DNA of 64,000 nucleotides from positions 5,642,001 to 5,706,000 of the forward strand of contig NZ_CP109027.1 in assembly GCF_036226885.1 (NCBI RefSeq). The letters are read 5' to 3'. Source of the stretch: Streptomyces sp. NBC_00663. GTDB lineage: Bacteria; Actinomycetota; Actinomycetes; Streptomycetales; Streptomycetaceae. Positions 15,875-25,161 of this stretch are shown in pieces. Within the stretch, counting starts at the first letter, position 1; the number at the start of each line of letters is the position of its first letter. The position numbers and the translations under genes are program-made. Under the pieces are notes generated by a model. The model saw only the letters and a program-made list of their open reading frames with translations, had not been told where the DNA came from and did no database searches.

Positions 15875-17485
15875 TTACTCCCCTCTCCGCACCGCCCCCG
15901 CCAGAATCCACCCCTCCACGGCCTCGTACTGGCGTCGCTGCTCGTCGGACCCGCGGCGTTCGGAGAGCACCGTGCCGAGCCAGCCGAGGGCGAAGCCGGC
16001 CGGGATGGAGACGAGGCCGGTCGTGGTGAAGGGGAACCAGTTGAAGTCGCTCTCCGGGAACGCCGAGACGGGTGACCCCGAGACGAGGTTCGTGCCCGGC
16101 ATCAGCAGCAGGACCACCAGCGAGCCGCCGATCAGCGTGCAGAGCAGGCCTGTTCGGGTGTAGCGGCGCCAGAAGAGGCTGTAGACGAGGGCCGGGGCGA
16201 TGGCGGAGGCGCCGAGGCAGAACGACAGCGTCACCAGGGGCTGGAGGCTGCGGTGCTGGACCAGGGTCGCCAGCAGGATCGCCGGAAGGCCCACGGCGAG
16301 CGCGGAGACGCGTGCCACGGTCATCTCGCGGCGGGCCGAGATCTCCCGGCCGCGCCCCGCGAACACGTCGTGGGCCAGGGAGTTGGCGCAGGCGAGGATC
16401 ATGCCGGCGACCGAGGCCAGCAGGGTGAGGAAGATCGCGGTGGTGACCGTCGTGAACAGCAGGGTCTCGGCGGTCGAGACCTCCGCGCCGAACGCCGCCC
16501 GGGAGCCCAGCAGATAGGCCGTGTTGCCCTGCGGGTCGGCCTGCGCGATGACGGCCCGGCCGATGAGGGCCGTGGCGCCGAAGCCGACGACCGTGATGAC
16601 GACGACGAACAGCACCACCGAGGACACCGCCCAGGACATCGAACGGCGGACCTGGCGGGCGCTGCCGGCGGTGTACATGCGCATGGTGATGTGCGGGAGA
16701 CAGGCTCCGCCGACGACCACCGTGAGCTGCGAGACGATCATGTCGAGGCGGGGTTCGGGCCCGCCCGCGAACTGAAGCCCGGAGTGCAGGAACGCCGTTC
16801 CGACGCCGCTCTGCCCGGCCGCCGCGTCGAACAGCGCGCCGGGGTCCCAGTCGAAGCGCTGGAGGATCAGTACGGCGACCACGCCGCCGGAGCCCAGCAG
16901 CATCACCATCTTCAGGATCTGGATGAGGGCGGTGCCCTTCATCCCGCCGATCGCCGCGTAACTGATCATCAGCACACCCAGTCCGATGATGCAGCCTGTC
17001 TTCAGGGAGCCCGAGGAGAAGCCGAGGATGAACGCCAGCAGCTGGCCCGTGCCCGCGAGCTGCACCAGCATCAGCGGCACCAGCGCGGCCAGCGTCACCG
17101 CGCACGCGGCGATCCGCACCGCGCGCCCGGGCATCCGGCGGGTGAGCGCGTCGCCCATGGTGAACCGGCCCGCGTTGCGCAGGGGTTCGGCCAGCAGGAA
17201 CATCAGCAGCACCAGCGACAGGGCGGTGCTGAGGGCGAGGACGACCCCGTCGTAGCCGCACAGCGCGATGACGCCGCCGGTGCCGAGGACGGTCGCGGCG
17301 GAGATGTAGTCCCCGGCGATGGCGAGGCCGTTGCGCATGGGGGACAGGGAGCCGTAGCCGGTGTAGAACTCGTCGAGGTCGTCGCGGTCGGGGCCGGTCA
17401 TCACGCACAGCAGCAGCGTGACCGTGGCCACCGCCGAGAACGCCACCAGCGACATCGCCTGCGCGGAATCACTGAATCCGGTCAT
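15875..17485 (-). CDS. Sodium:solute symporter, acetate/monocarboxylate (ActP-like)
   Basis: 536 residues with about 13 transmembrane helices. SSS-family blocks include FYTGYGSLSPMRNGLAIAGD followed by YISAATVLGTGG near the N-terminus and the core motif LGVLMISYAAIGGMKGTAL. It imports a small carboxylate such as acetate with sodium. The start codon overlaps the stop of the DUF485 gene (ATGA), so the two are translationally coupled, as in yjcH-actP of enteric bacteria. Substrate is inferred from the family and the partner gene, not from specific residues. Confidence 0.9.
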   Translation of the reverse strand: MTGFSDSAQAMSLVAFSAVATVTLLLCVMTGPDRDDLDEFYTGYGSLSPMRNGLAIAGDYISAATVLGTGGVIALCGYDGVVLALSTALSLVLLMFLLAEPLRNAGRFTMGDALTRRMPGRAVRIAACAVTLAALVPLMLVQLAGTGQLLAFILGFSSGSLKTGCIIGLGVLMISYAAIGGMKGTALIQILKMVMLLGSGGVVAVLILQRFDWDPGALFDAAAGQSGVGTAFLHSGLQFAGGPEPRLDMIVSQLTVVVGGACLPHITMRMYTAGSARQVRRSMSWAVSSVVLFVVVITVVGFGATALIGRAVIAQADPQGNTAYLLGSRAAFGAEVSTAETLLFTTVTTAIFLTLLASVAGMILACANSLAHDVFAGRGREISARREMTVARVSALAVGLPAILLATLVQHRSLQPLVTLSFCLGASAIAPALVYSLFWRRYTRTGLLCTLIGGSLVVLLLMPGTNLVSGSPVSAFPESDFNWFPFTTTGLVSIPAGFALGWLGTVLSERRGSDEQRRQYEAVEGWILAGAVRRGE

Positions 17486-17937
17486 CGTGCGGCCTCCCGC
17501 TTGGCGTCCACCGCGGCCTGCTTGCGGATGCGGTCGGCGATCGGGTCGACGTACACGCGCGCGGTGTGCTCGTAGAGCGCGATCGCCAGCCAGGTGACGG
17601 GGAGTTGGAGCAGGGCGAGCAGCAGGCCGGTGGGCAGCCCCGCCATGACCGTGCTCGTCATCAAGGAGGGCGCGAAGGCGGACAGGACGAGGAAGAGGGT
17701 GAAGTAGCCGAGCGCGGTGAGGGTGGCGACCCGCCGCTGGCGGCGGTAGGCGCCGCGCAGGACGCGCAGATCGCTGTGGTGCCCCAGGGCGGGGCGGCGC
17801 GGCCGGCGGCGGGCTGCCTCCGGTTCACGGTCGACGGGCGGCTGCCAGGGGTACGTGGGGTGCGTGGGGTGCGCGGAATACAGCGGGTGGGTCGGGGGTG
17901 GGGTCGGGGGCGGGGACGAGTACGGGTCGTAGGACAT
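17482..17937 (-). CDS. DUF485 membrane protein, symporter partner
   Basis: 151 residues. A Pro/Tyr-rich N-terminus (SYDPYSSPPPTPPPTHPLY) is followed by a DUF485 domain with two transmembrane helices (YFTLFLVLSAFAPSLMTSTV, then GLLLALLQLPVTWLAIALYE) and a basic C-terminal tail. This is the usual small partner encoded just before ActP-type symporters. AAGGAG lies 8 bases before ATG at 17937. Its stop overlaps the symporter start by 4 bases. Confidence 0.88.
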   Translation of the reverse strand: MSYDPYSSPPPTPPPTHPLYSAHPTHPTYPWQPPVDREPEAARRRPRRPALGHHSDLRVLRGAYRRQRRVATLTALGYFTLFLVLSAFAPSLMTSTVMAGLPTGLLLALLQLPVTWLAIALYEHTARVYVDPIADRIRKQAAVDAKREAAR

Positions 17938-18265
17938 CCCGGTGGCTCCTTGCGCGGCTCGGGTCCTGTGTGGTGCGGATGCAGGGAGTTGGGGGGTGGG
18001 GTGCGGGGGAGCCACGCACGTTACTCGTAGGTAGCCGGAGGGGCGAGCTTTTCGGCAAACTGATTGGTCGGTACGCGCTTACTTCGCTGACCTCGGGTGT
18101 TACCCGGATTAACTCAGGTTTTTGAATGTGACGTCCGGGCGGAAAGTGTCACCCATGTCTCATCGGCGCCTTCCGGCGTCACATCGCCCGGTACGTCGCT
18201 CTCTTGTTGGCACACACGCCTTGAGGGTCGTCTCTCAAGGCATCCGCTCACGAGAGGGGACCCCC

Positions 18266-18964
18266 GTGAACATCGTCGTCTTCGGCGCGAACGGCCCGAC
18301 CGGGCGCCTCGTGGTGGCCCGGGCCGCCGCGGCCGGACACACCGTCACCGCCGTCACCCGCCGCCCCGACGCGTTCCCGGTGCCGGGCGCGCGCGTGGTG
18401 GGGGCGGACGTCCACGACGCCGCCGCGGTGAGCGCCGCCGTCGCCGGACAGCACGCGGTGATCTCGGCGCTCGGAGTGCCGTACACCCGCGACCCGGTGA
18501 CCGTGTACTCCGGCGGCATCACGCACATCACCGAGGCCATGCACGAGCACGGCGTACTACGGCTCGTCGCCGTCACCTCGACGGTGCTCTTCGGCACGCC
18601 CGCGCCCGGGGAGAACTTCCTGTTCCGCAGGGTGCTGGAACCCTCGCTCATGCGGTTCATGGGGCGCACGGTGTACGAGGACATGCGGCGCATGGAGGAG
18701 ATCGTGCGCCAGAGCGGCCTGGACTGGACGGTCCTGCGGCCGGGCGGGCTCTTCGACGGGGAGCGGGTGAGCGACTACGGGACCGGTACGTCACGGCTCG
18801 CGGGGCGCTACACCGCGCGCGTCGACCTCGCCTGCGAGCTGGTGCGACAGGCCGTCGAAGAGCGGGGCCAGGTGGGGGAGTTCGTGGACGTACGCACCAC
18901 TGAGGGCACCCCGAGCCTCCTGGACCTGATGAGGAAGGAGGCGGTCGCCGGGAAGGCCGCGTGA
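18266..18964 (+). CDS. NAD(P)-binding epimerase/reductase-like protein
   Basis: 232 residues, atypical SDR of the NmrA/epimerase type. It opens with MNIVVFGANGPTGR (GxxGxxG dinucleotide loop) and has the conserved HAVISALGVPY and DWTVLRPGGLFDG blocks. The usual YxxxK pair is replaced by VYEDMRRMEE, as in NAD(P)H-binding oxidoreductases of this type. GTG at 18266 follows GAGAGGGG. Such epimerases are one of the three classic ECF41 target types. A degenerate element (TGTCACC, 16 bases, CTTC) lies at 18147-18173 but has two mismatches, so that link is weak. Confidence 0.85.
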   Translation: MNIVVFGANGPTGRLVVARAAAAGHTVTAVTRRPDAFPVPGARVVGADVHDAAAVSAAVAGQHAVISALGVPYTRDPVTVYSGGITHITEAMHEHGVLRLVAVTSTVLFGTPAPGENFLFRRVLEPSLMRFMGRTVYEDMRRMEEIVRQSGLDWTVLRPGGLFDGERVSDYGTGTSRLAGRYTARVDLACELVRQAVEERGQVGEFVDVRTTEGTPSLLDLMRKEAVAGKAA

Positions 18965-19016
18965 GGGGGCGTGGGCGCGCGGGGTACCTAAACGGGGCGC
19001 GAAGGCGCTCGGCTAG

Positions 19017-19523
19017 TCAGGGTGTGAGGCGTGCGCGCTGGTAGCGCGCGCCGGGGCGGGTGCCGATGACGCACTCCCCTACGGGGGTGAAGGCGTTGCG
19101 TGCGAGGACCGCGCGGGAGGCCAGGTTGTCGAGGGTGGTGCGCGCGATCAGAGAGGTGAGTCCGTACGACGTCCCCGCCGTCCGGCACACCTGCGCCACC
19201 GCCTGCGTCGCCACCCCGCGACCGGCCGCGCGTTCTCCCACGCGGTAGCCCAGTTCGGCGCAGCCGTCCTCGACGTCGATCAGGTTCACGCGTCCGACGA
19301 TCTCCCCGGAGGCGTCCAGCACCACGTGGAAGTGGCAGATTCCGGCGTCCTGTTCGGCCAGCCGCGCGCGGTGCACCTCGGCGAAGTCGGCGAAGTAGGC
19401 GTCCCCGCGGTCCGAGATCGACCGGGTGAAGTACTCCCGGTTCTCCCGCTCGAACGCGAGCAGCGCCGCCGCGTGATCCGCCCGCAGCCGCTCCAGTCTC
19501 AGCCCCAGCTCCGCTCCAGCCAT
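19017..19523 (-). CDS. GNAT acetyltransferase, RimJ/RimL-like
   Basis: 168 residues. A GNAT fold with FHVVLDASGEIVGRVNLIDV, the acetyl-CoA loop YRVGERAAGRGVATQAV, and the final NLASRAVLARNAF, typical of the RimJ/RimL/SpeG subgroup. These acetylate N-termini or small amines. The start lies inside a 45-bp tandem duplication (19494-19583), so an alternative GTG start in the upstream copy (around 19568) would add about 15 residues of near-repeat sequence. It is downstream of the MFS gene and possibly in one operon with it. Confidence 0.88.
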   Translation of the reverse strand: MAGAELGLRLERLRADHAAALLAFERENREYFTRSISDRGDAYFADFAEVHRARLAEQDAGICHFHVVLDASGEIVGRVNLIDVEDGCAELGYRVGERAAGRGVATQAVAQVCRTAGTSYGLTSLIARTTLDNLASRAVLARNAFTPVGECVIGTRPGARYQRARLTP

Positions 19524-19583
19524 GTCAGGCACCTTTCGCAGACTCGGTCCCAGCTCCCGTCCAGCCACGTCCGGCACCCTACG
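19494..19583. repeat. 45-bp imperfect tandem duplication spanning the GNAT start
   Basis: 19494-19538 and 19539-19583 align without gaps, differing at roughly a quarter of positions. Both carry the ribosome-binding-site/start region: the gene-proximal copy has the ATG and the distal copy has GTG in the same place, in frame. The result is two near-identical potential translation starts. Confidence 0.8.
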
Positions 19584-19588
19584 CAGAC

Positions 19589-21115
19589 TCAGTCGGAGAG
19601 CACCGGGAATTTCCGTGGCGCGAGGAGCAGCAGCACCAGGAACGCCAGCGCCGCCGCGCACGACGCCCCCAGGTACACGGCGTGGACCGCGTCCGCGATG
19701 GCCCGCCGGGTCGACTCGGGGGCCGTACCGGCGTCCAACGCGCGCGTGACGGAGTCGAGATCGCTCGCCCCGCCGAGCCGGGCGGCCAGCACCCCGTTGG
19801 CCACCGCCCCGAAGAGCGCCGCGCCGAGCGTCTGCCCGGTCTGCCGGCAGAAGAGGACCGAGGCCGTCGTCGTACCGCGCTCCGACCAGCCCACCGTCGA
19901 CTGCACCCCGACGATCAGGGGGAGTTGGAACAGCCCCAGAGCGGCGCCGAGGACCAGCATCAGCAGCGTCGGCTGCCAGGCCGCGCCCGGATACGGCAGG
20001 AAGGGGAACGCGAGCAGCACCAGCGCTGCCGTGCCGATGCCGAGCATCGCGGTGTTGCGGAAGCCGATCCGCCGGTACACGTGCTGGCTCAGCGCGGCCG
20101 ACACCGGCCAGCTCAACGTCCATACGGACAGCACGAATCCGGCGGCCACCGGCCCCAGGCCCAGCACCGACTGGGCGTACGTCGGCAGGAACACCGTCGG
20201 CGCCACCATCAGCAGCCCGAGCGCGCCCAGCGCCAGGTTCACCGCGGCGATCGTACGGCGCCGCCACACCCACCCCGGGATGATCGGCTCGGCCGCCCGG
20301 CGCTCCACGGCCACCACGACCGCCACCAGCGCGAGACCCGTACCGAACAGGCCCAGTGAGGGTGCCGACAGCCACGGCCAGGCCACTCCGCCCTGCACCA
20401 GCGCCGTCAACAGCACGCCCCCGCACGCGAACACGGCGAGCGCGCCCGCCCAGTCGATGCGCGGGCGTGCGCCGGAGGCGCGTTCCGGCTCGTGCAGGTG
20501 GCGCACGATCAGCCACAGCGCGACCGCGCCGATCGGCAGGTTCACCAGGAAGATCCAGCGCCAGTCCGCGTACGCCGCGAGGACGCCGCCCACTCCGGGG
20601 CCGGCCACCGCCGAGACGGCCCACACCGTGGAGAGCTTCGACTGGATCTTGGGCCGCTCCTTCAGGGGGTACAGGTCGGCGGCGAGTGTCTGCACGGTGC
20701 CCTGGAGCGCGCCGCCGCCCAGGCCCTGCACCACGCGGAACGCGATGAGCGCGCCCATGTTCCAGGCGAGCGCGCAGAGCAGGGAGCCGAGCAGGAACAG
20801 CGCCGCGCCCGCGACCAGCACCGGCTTGCGGCCGAAGGTGTCGGACAGCTTGCCGTAGACCGGGAGCGTCACCGTCACGGCCAGCAGATAGCCCGAGAAC
20901 AGCCATGAGAAGACGGAGAAGCCGCCGAGGTCGCCGACGATCTGCGGGACGGCCGTCGAGACGATCGTGGCGTCGAGCGCGGCCAGCGCCATCGCGAGCA
21001 TCAGCGCGGCCACGACGGCTCCGCGCCGGTGCGCGCCGGGCGGGTTCGCGTCCGTGGCGGGCTGTGTCTCCGTGGCCCCCAGCTCCCCCAGCTCCCCCTG
21101 CTCCCCCTCGCTCAC
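19589..21115 (-). CDS. MFS multidrug efflux transporter (DHA2/EmrB-QacA type)
   Basis: About 508 residues with 14 predicted transmembrane helices. Motif A appears as GKLSDTFGRKPVLVAG and motif C as VSAVAGPGVGGVL, both typical of drug:proton antiporters; LDATIVSTAVPQIVGDLGG in helix 1 is the DHA2 motif. Expected to export hydrophobic or cationic compounds across the plasma membrane. Start: AAAGGA lies 5 bases before GTG at 21115; an ATG seven codons upstream (21136) has no ribosome binding site. No adjacent regulator gene. Substrate unknown. Confidence 0.92.
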   Translation of the reverse strand: MSEGEQGELGELGATETQPATDANPPGAHRRGAVVAALMLAMALAALDATIVSTAVPQIVGDLGGFSVFSWLFSGYLLAVTVTLPVYGKLSDTFGRKPVLVAGAALFLLGSLLCALAWNMGALIAFRVVQGLGGGALQGTVQTLAADLYPLKERPKIQSKLSTVWAVSAVAGPGVGGVLAAYADWRWIFLVNLPIGAVALWLIVRHLHEPERASGARPRIDWAGALAVFACGGVLLTALVQGGVAWPWLSAPSLGLFGTGLALVAVVVAVERRAAEPIIPGWVWRRRTIAAVNLALGALGLLMVAPTVFLPTYAQSVLGLGPVAAGFVLSVWTLSWPVSAALSQHVYRRIGFRNTAMLGIGTAALVLLAFPFLPYPGAAWQPTLLMLVLGAALGLFQLPLIVGVQSTVGWSERGTTTASVLFCRQTGQTLGAALFGAVANGVLAARLGGASDLDSVTRALDAGTAPESTRRAIADAVHAVYLGASCAAALAFLVLLLLAPRKFPVLSD

Positions 21116-21528
21116 CGGAATCCTTTCCCCTTGCATCTATCTGCCGCCCCACACCCTCTCACTTGACCCTCACGTCGCGGCAGGGTGCAGGCTGAGCCCG
21201 CTGAAGGGTGGAGCGGACCCCTAGATCGGCTCCACCCGGGGGTGGACTGCCCCTAGGGGTCTCTCCGTACTACGGCTCGGGGAGGGTTCGTCCCGCTGGA
21301 GGACGAGACGGTCCCTGCCCCGTCCTTAACCTGGCTTTACGCCGCTCAGGAGGGGCTCGGGGTGGCGGACCGCAGGTCCGGGGGTGGGGTTTTCCCCAGG
21401 AAAAGACTGCGCTGGGCACCAGCGCGCCGGACCCCCGGTGAGCAGCAGACTCATCGACGTAGCCAAGAACGCATGCAGGACTCAGCAGCACACGTGATTC
21501 ATCCGCTGACGGATATAGGAGACATACC
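21116..21528. promoter_or_regulatory. Divergent region between the MFS gene and the ABC exporter, with nested palindromes
   Basis: 413 bp without a gene. At 21216-21261 one palindrome sits inside another: the outer arms are GACCCCTAG and CTAGGGGTC, the inner arms TCCACCC and GGGTGGA separated by GG (21231-21246). This is a strong candidate operator for the ABC genes. The remainder is GC-rich with no convincing sigma-70-type pair. The ABC gene has a good ribosome binding site (TAGGAG, 7 bases from GTG). Confidence 0.55.
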
Positions 21529-22317
21529 GTGACATCGGCTGTGACCATCACCAGGCACGGGGGCACTGGAGGGACTACGGCCGTTGCCGCGCGGGCGCGG
21601 CAGGTCGTGAAGGCGTACGGGTCCGGCGAGACCCGTGTCGTCGCCCTCGACCATGTGGACGTGGACATCGCACGCGGTCAGTTCACCGCGATCATGGGCC
21701 CCTCGGGGTCCGGCAAGTCCACGCTCATGCACTGCCTCGCCGGGCTCGACACCGTCAGCAGCGGCCAGATCTACCTGGACGACACCGAGATCACCGGGCT
21801 GAAGGACAAGAAGCTCACGCAGCTGCGCCGGGACCGGATCGGATTCATCTTCCAGGCGTTCAATCTCCTGCCCACACTCAGTGCGCTCGAGAACATCACG
21901 CTGCCCATGGACATCGCGGGCCGCAAACCCGACAAGCAGTGGCTGGCGCGGGTCGTGGACACCGTCGGGCTGTCCTCGCGGCTCAAGCACCGGCCCAACC
22001 AGCTCTCCGGCGGCCAGCAGCAGCGCGTCGCCGTGGCCCGGGCGCTGGCGGCCCGGCCGGAGATCATCTTCGGTGACGAGCCGACCGGAAACCTCGACTC
22101 GCGCGCGGGCGCCGAGGTGCTGGGCTTCCTGCGGCGTTCCGTGGACGAACTCGGCCAGACCATCGTCATGGTCACCCACGACCCGGTCGCCGCCTCCTAC
22201 GCCGACCGTGTGCTGTACCTCGCCGACGGCCGGATCGTCGACGAGATGTACAAGCCGACCGCGGAAGCCGTCCTGGACCGCATGAAGGACTTCGACGCCC
22301 GGGGGCGTACGTCATGA
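21529..22317 (+). CDS. ABC transporter ATP-binding protein (MacB/LolD type)
   Basis: 262 residues with every nucleotide-binding element: Walker A GPSGSGKST, Q-loop region FIFQAFNLLPTLSALENITL, signature LSGGQQQRVAVARAL, Walker B IIFGDEPTG, and H-loop MVTHDPVAA. It belongs to the MacB/FtsE/LolD group that powers mechanotransmission rather than classical transport. The adjacent FtsX-like permease start overlaps its stop by 4 bases (ATGA). Closely similar to the pair at 57863-58633. Likely exports or dislodges an antibiotic, peptide or lipid at the envelope. Confidence 0.95.
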   Translation: MTSAVTITRHGGTGGTTAVAARARQVVKAYGSGETRVVALDHVDVDIARGQFTAIMGPSGSGKSTLMHCLAGLDTVSSGQIYLDDTEITGLKDKKLTQLRRDRIGFIFQAFNLLPTLSALENITLPMDIAGRKPDKQWLARVVDTVGLSSRLKHRPNQLSGGQQQRVAVARALAARPEIIFGDEPTGNLDSRAGAEVLGFLRRSVDELGQTIVMVTHDPVAASYADRVLYLADGRIVDEMYKPTAEAVLDRMKDFDARGRTS

Positions 22318-24878
22318 CCGTCATGAAGACCTCGATGCGCAACTTCTTCGCGCACAAGGGGCGCATGGCCCTCTCCGCCGTGGCGGTGCTCCTGTCGGTG
22401 GCGTTCGTGTGCGGCACGCTCGTGTTCACCGACACCATGAACACGACGTTCGACAAGCTCTTCGCCACCACCGCCTCCGACGTCACGGTCTCCGCGAAGG
22501 GGGCCAAGAGCGACGACACCCCGCAGAACGGCAAGCCCGCCTCCCTGCCGGCGTCCACGGTCCAGCAGGTCGCGAAGGCGGACGGCGTGAAGTCCGTCGA
22601 GGGCGCGGTCAGTTCGATGAACGTGACCGTCGTCAACGACGAGAACAAGAACATGGGGTCGTCCAACGGTGCGCCCACCATCGCGGGCAACTGGACCAAG
22701 AGCGACCTGCGTTCCATGGAGATCACCTCCGGGCACGCCCCGCGCGGGCCGACCGAGACCATGGTCGACGCCGACACCGCCGACAAGCACCACCTGAAGA
22801 TCGGTGACGAACTGCGCACCATCTCCGTCGTCGGTGACTTCAAGGCGAAGATCGTCGGCATCGCCACCTTCAAGGTCACCAACCCGGGTGCGGCGATCGT
22901 CTACTTCGACACCGCCACCTCCCAGCGTGAACTCCTCGGCGCCGAGGGCCGCTTCACCCAGGTCTATGCCACCGCCGCGGCCGGCGTCAGCGACACCCAG
23001 CTCAAGCAGAACGTCACGCAGGCCCTGGACGGCTCCTACAAGATCCAGACGGCCAAGGAGAACGCCGACGAGAACCGAGAAGACGTCGGCCAGTTCATGA
23101 ACGTCATCAAGTACGCCATGCTCGGCTTCGCCGGGATCGCGTTCCTGGTCGGCATCTTCCTGATCATCAACACTTTCTCCATGCTGGTCGCCCAGCGCAC
23201 CCGCGAGATCGGCCTCATGCGGGCGATCGGCTCCTCCCGCAAGCAGGTCAACCGGTCCGTGCTGGTCGAGGCACTGCTGCTCGGCTTCGTCGGCTCGATC
23301 CTCGGCGTCGGCGCCGGTGTCGGCATCGCGATCGGCCTGATGAAGCTCATGTCGATGGCCGGCATGAACCTCTCCACCGACGACCTCACCATCAAGGCCT
23401 CCACCCCGGTGGCCGGCCTGGTCCTGGGCGTCGTCGTCACCGTCCTCGCCGCCTATCTGCCCGCCCGCCGGGCCGGCAAGGTCTCCCCGATGGCCGCCCT
23501 GCGCGATGCCGGCACCCCGGCCGACGGCAAGGCCGGCTGGGTGCGCGCCCTGATCGGGCTGGTCCTGACGGGTGCGGGCGGTTACGCCCTCTACGCCGCC
23601 GCCACCTCCGACACCGCCAAGGACGGCTCGCTGCTGCTGGCCGGGGGCGTAGTCCTCTCCCTGATCGGCTTCGTCATCATCGGCCCGCTGCTGGCCGGCG
23701 GTGTCGTCCGGGTCATCAGCGCGGTGATCCTGCGGGCCTTCGGTCCCGTCGGCCGCATGGCCGAGCGCAACGCCCTGCGCAACCCCCGTCGTACGGGTGC
23801 CACGGGCGCGGCCCTCATGATCGGCCTGGCGCTGGTCGCCTGTCTGTCCGTCGTCGGCTCCTCCATGGTCGCCTCGGCCACCAGCGAGCTCGACAAGTCG
23901 GTCGGCGCGGACTTCATCGTCCAGGGCAACCAGCGGATCGTCCCGCAGGCCCAGAAGGCCATGGAGCAGACCCCGGGCATGGCCCACGTGACCTCCTACA
24001 AGGAGGTCGAGGCGGTCCTGACCTCGCCCGACGGCAAGAAGGACGACTCCCAGGTGACGGCGGCCGACCCGTCGTACGCCCAGGACCTGCGCCGCGCGAC
24101 GACCGCGGGCACCCTGAGCGCCGCCTACGGCAAGGACTCCATGTCCGTCGGCTCCGACTACGCCAAGGACCACGGCGTCCACGTCGGCGACACCATCAGC
24201 GTCGCCTTCAAGGGCGGCGACACGGCGAAGCTCAAGGTCGCGGCCATCACCGACGACGACTCGGCGCTCGACCAGGGGGCGCGCTACCTCTCCATCGAGA
24301 CGATGAAGCGGTACGTCCCCGCCGACCAGGTCCCGCCGAACACGATCATGTTCGCCAAGGCCAAGGACGGCCAGGAGAAGCAGGCCTACGCCGCCCTGAA
24401 GAAGGCGCTGGACGAGTACCCGCAGTACCAGGTGCGCGACCAGACCGACTACAAGCAGGAGCTGAAGGACCAGATCGGCCAGCTCCTCAACATGGTCTAC
24501 GGCCTGCTCGCCCTGGCGATCATCGTGGCGGTCCTCGGTGTCGTGAACACCCTGGCGCTGTCCGTGGTCGAGCGGACCCGGGAGATCGGCCTGATGCGGG
24601 CCATCGGCCTCTCGCGGCGGCAGCTGCGCCGGATGATCCGCATGGAGTCGGTCGTCATCGCCCTCTTCGGCGCCCTGCTGGGCCTCGGGCTCGGGATGGG
24701 CTGGGGAGCCACGGCGCAGAAGCTGCTCGCACTGGAGGGCCTGAACGTCCTCGACATCCCGTGGCCGACGATCATCGGCGTCTTCGTCGGATCGGCCTTC
24801 GTGGGGCTGTTCGCGGCCCTGGTCCCGGCCTTCCGGGCGGGGCGGATGAACGTCCTGAACGCGATCGCCACCGAGTAG
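22314..24878 (+). CDS. ABC transporter permease, FtsX-like (two FtsX domains)
   Basis: 854 residues. An N-terminal helix is followed by a large extracytoplasmic domain, an FtsX domain (NTFSMLVAQRTREIGLMRAI), a second outside domain, and a second FtsX domain near the C-terminus (NTLALSVVERTREIGLMRAI), about ten helices in all. The repeated TREIGLMRAIG coupling helix contacts the ATPase. It forms a transporter with the upstream ATP-binding protein. Followed by short direct repeats and a perfect 20-bp hairpin, so transcription ends here. Confidence 0.94.
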   Translation: MTVMKTSMRNFFAHKGRMALSAVAVLLSVAFVCGTLVFTDTMNTTFDKLFATTASDVTVSAKGAKSDDTPQNGKPASLPASTVQQVAKADGVKSVEGAVSSMNVTVVNDENKNMGSSNGAPTIAGNWTKSDLRSMEITSGHAPRGPTETMVDADTADKHHLKIGDELRTISVVGDFKAKIVGIATFKVTNPGAAIVYFDTATSQRELLGAEGRFTQVYATAAAGVSDTQLKQNVTQALDGSYKIQTAKENADENREDVGQFMNVIKYAMLGFAGIAFLVGIFLIINTFSMLVAQRTREIGLMRAIGSSRKQVNRSVLVEALLLGFVGSILGVGAGVGIAIGLMKLMSMAGMNLSTDDLTIKASTPVAGLVLGVVVTVLAAYLPARRAGKVSPMAALRDAGTPADGKAGWVRALIGLVLTGAGGYALYAAATSDTAKDGSLLLAGGVVLSLIGFVIIGPLLAGGVVRVISAVILRAFGPVGRMAERNALRNPRRTGATGAALMIGLALVACLSVVGSSMVASATSELDKSVGADFIVQGNQRIVPQAQKAMEQTPGMAHVTSYKEVEAVLTSPDGKKDDSQVTAADPSYAQDLRRATTAGTLSAAYGKDSMSVGSDYAKDHGVHVGDTISVAFKGGDTAKLKVAAITDDDSALDQGARYLSIETMKRYVPADQVPPNTIMFAKAKDGQEKQAYAALKKALDEYPQYQVRDQTDYKQELKDQIGQLLNMVYGLLALAIIVAVLGVVNTLALSVVERTREIGLMRAIGLSRRQLRRMIRMESVVIALFGALLGLGLGMGWGATAQKLLALEGLNVLDIPWPTIIGVFVGSAFVGLFAALVPAFRAGRMNVLNAIATE

Positions 24879-24948
24879 CCACAGTCCGCGGAGGACCGAG
24901 TGGCCACAGCCCGAGGGGGGGGCCGAGTGGCCACCGCCCACGGGGGAG
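24871..24948. repeat. Three degenerate 25-27 bp repeats starting at the permease stop
   Basis: Units beginning CCGAGTAGCCAC (24871), CCGAGTGGCCAC (24896) and again CCGAGTGGCCAC (24923). The first contains the permease's last codons and TAG stop; the other two lack the stop, so the array looks like duplication of the gene's 3' end. Confidence 0.7.
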
Positions 24949-24951
24949 CAA

Positions 24952-24997
24952 GGGCCCGGCGCCGAGAAGTCACGGGGGACTTCTCGGCGCCGGGCCC
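24952..24997 (+). terminator. Perfect 20-bp terminator hairpin
   Basis: Both 20-base arms are fully complementary (24952-24971 with 24978-24997, ending GACTTCTCGGCGCCGGGCCC), with a 6-base loop. Followed by a short CTTTT. It insulates the ABC operon from mfd. Confidence 0.9.
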
Positions 24998-25161
24998 GTC
25001 GCTTTTCGGTTCGTGGGGAGAACCGGCGTTATCCACAGCCCCCGGCAGCGCCGCTCGCACCGACGTACGCTGGAGACCCCCCGGCCGGTCACCGCGTCGG
25101 GCCCCTCGTGATGCCCAGCCACGTTCGTGTTGCCCACACCCAGGACGGAAGCGCCCCCTCC

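Noticed and set aside
15570..17408. A single 612-residue minus-strand protein
   Set aside because: Most of this frame is a shifted reading of the symporter; only its last 76 codons, with their own ribosome binding site, form a real (DoxX-like) product.
18147..18173. Third ECF41 promoter before the epimerase gene (TGTCACC, 16 bases, CTTC)
   Set aside because: Two mismatches in the eleven conserved positions; not strong enough to annotate, though the gene type would fit.
22197..24941. 914-residue minus-strand frame
   Set aside because: Shadow of the FtsX-like permease; composition is low-complexity and His/Asp/Gly-rich.
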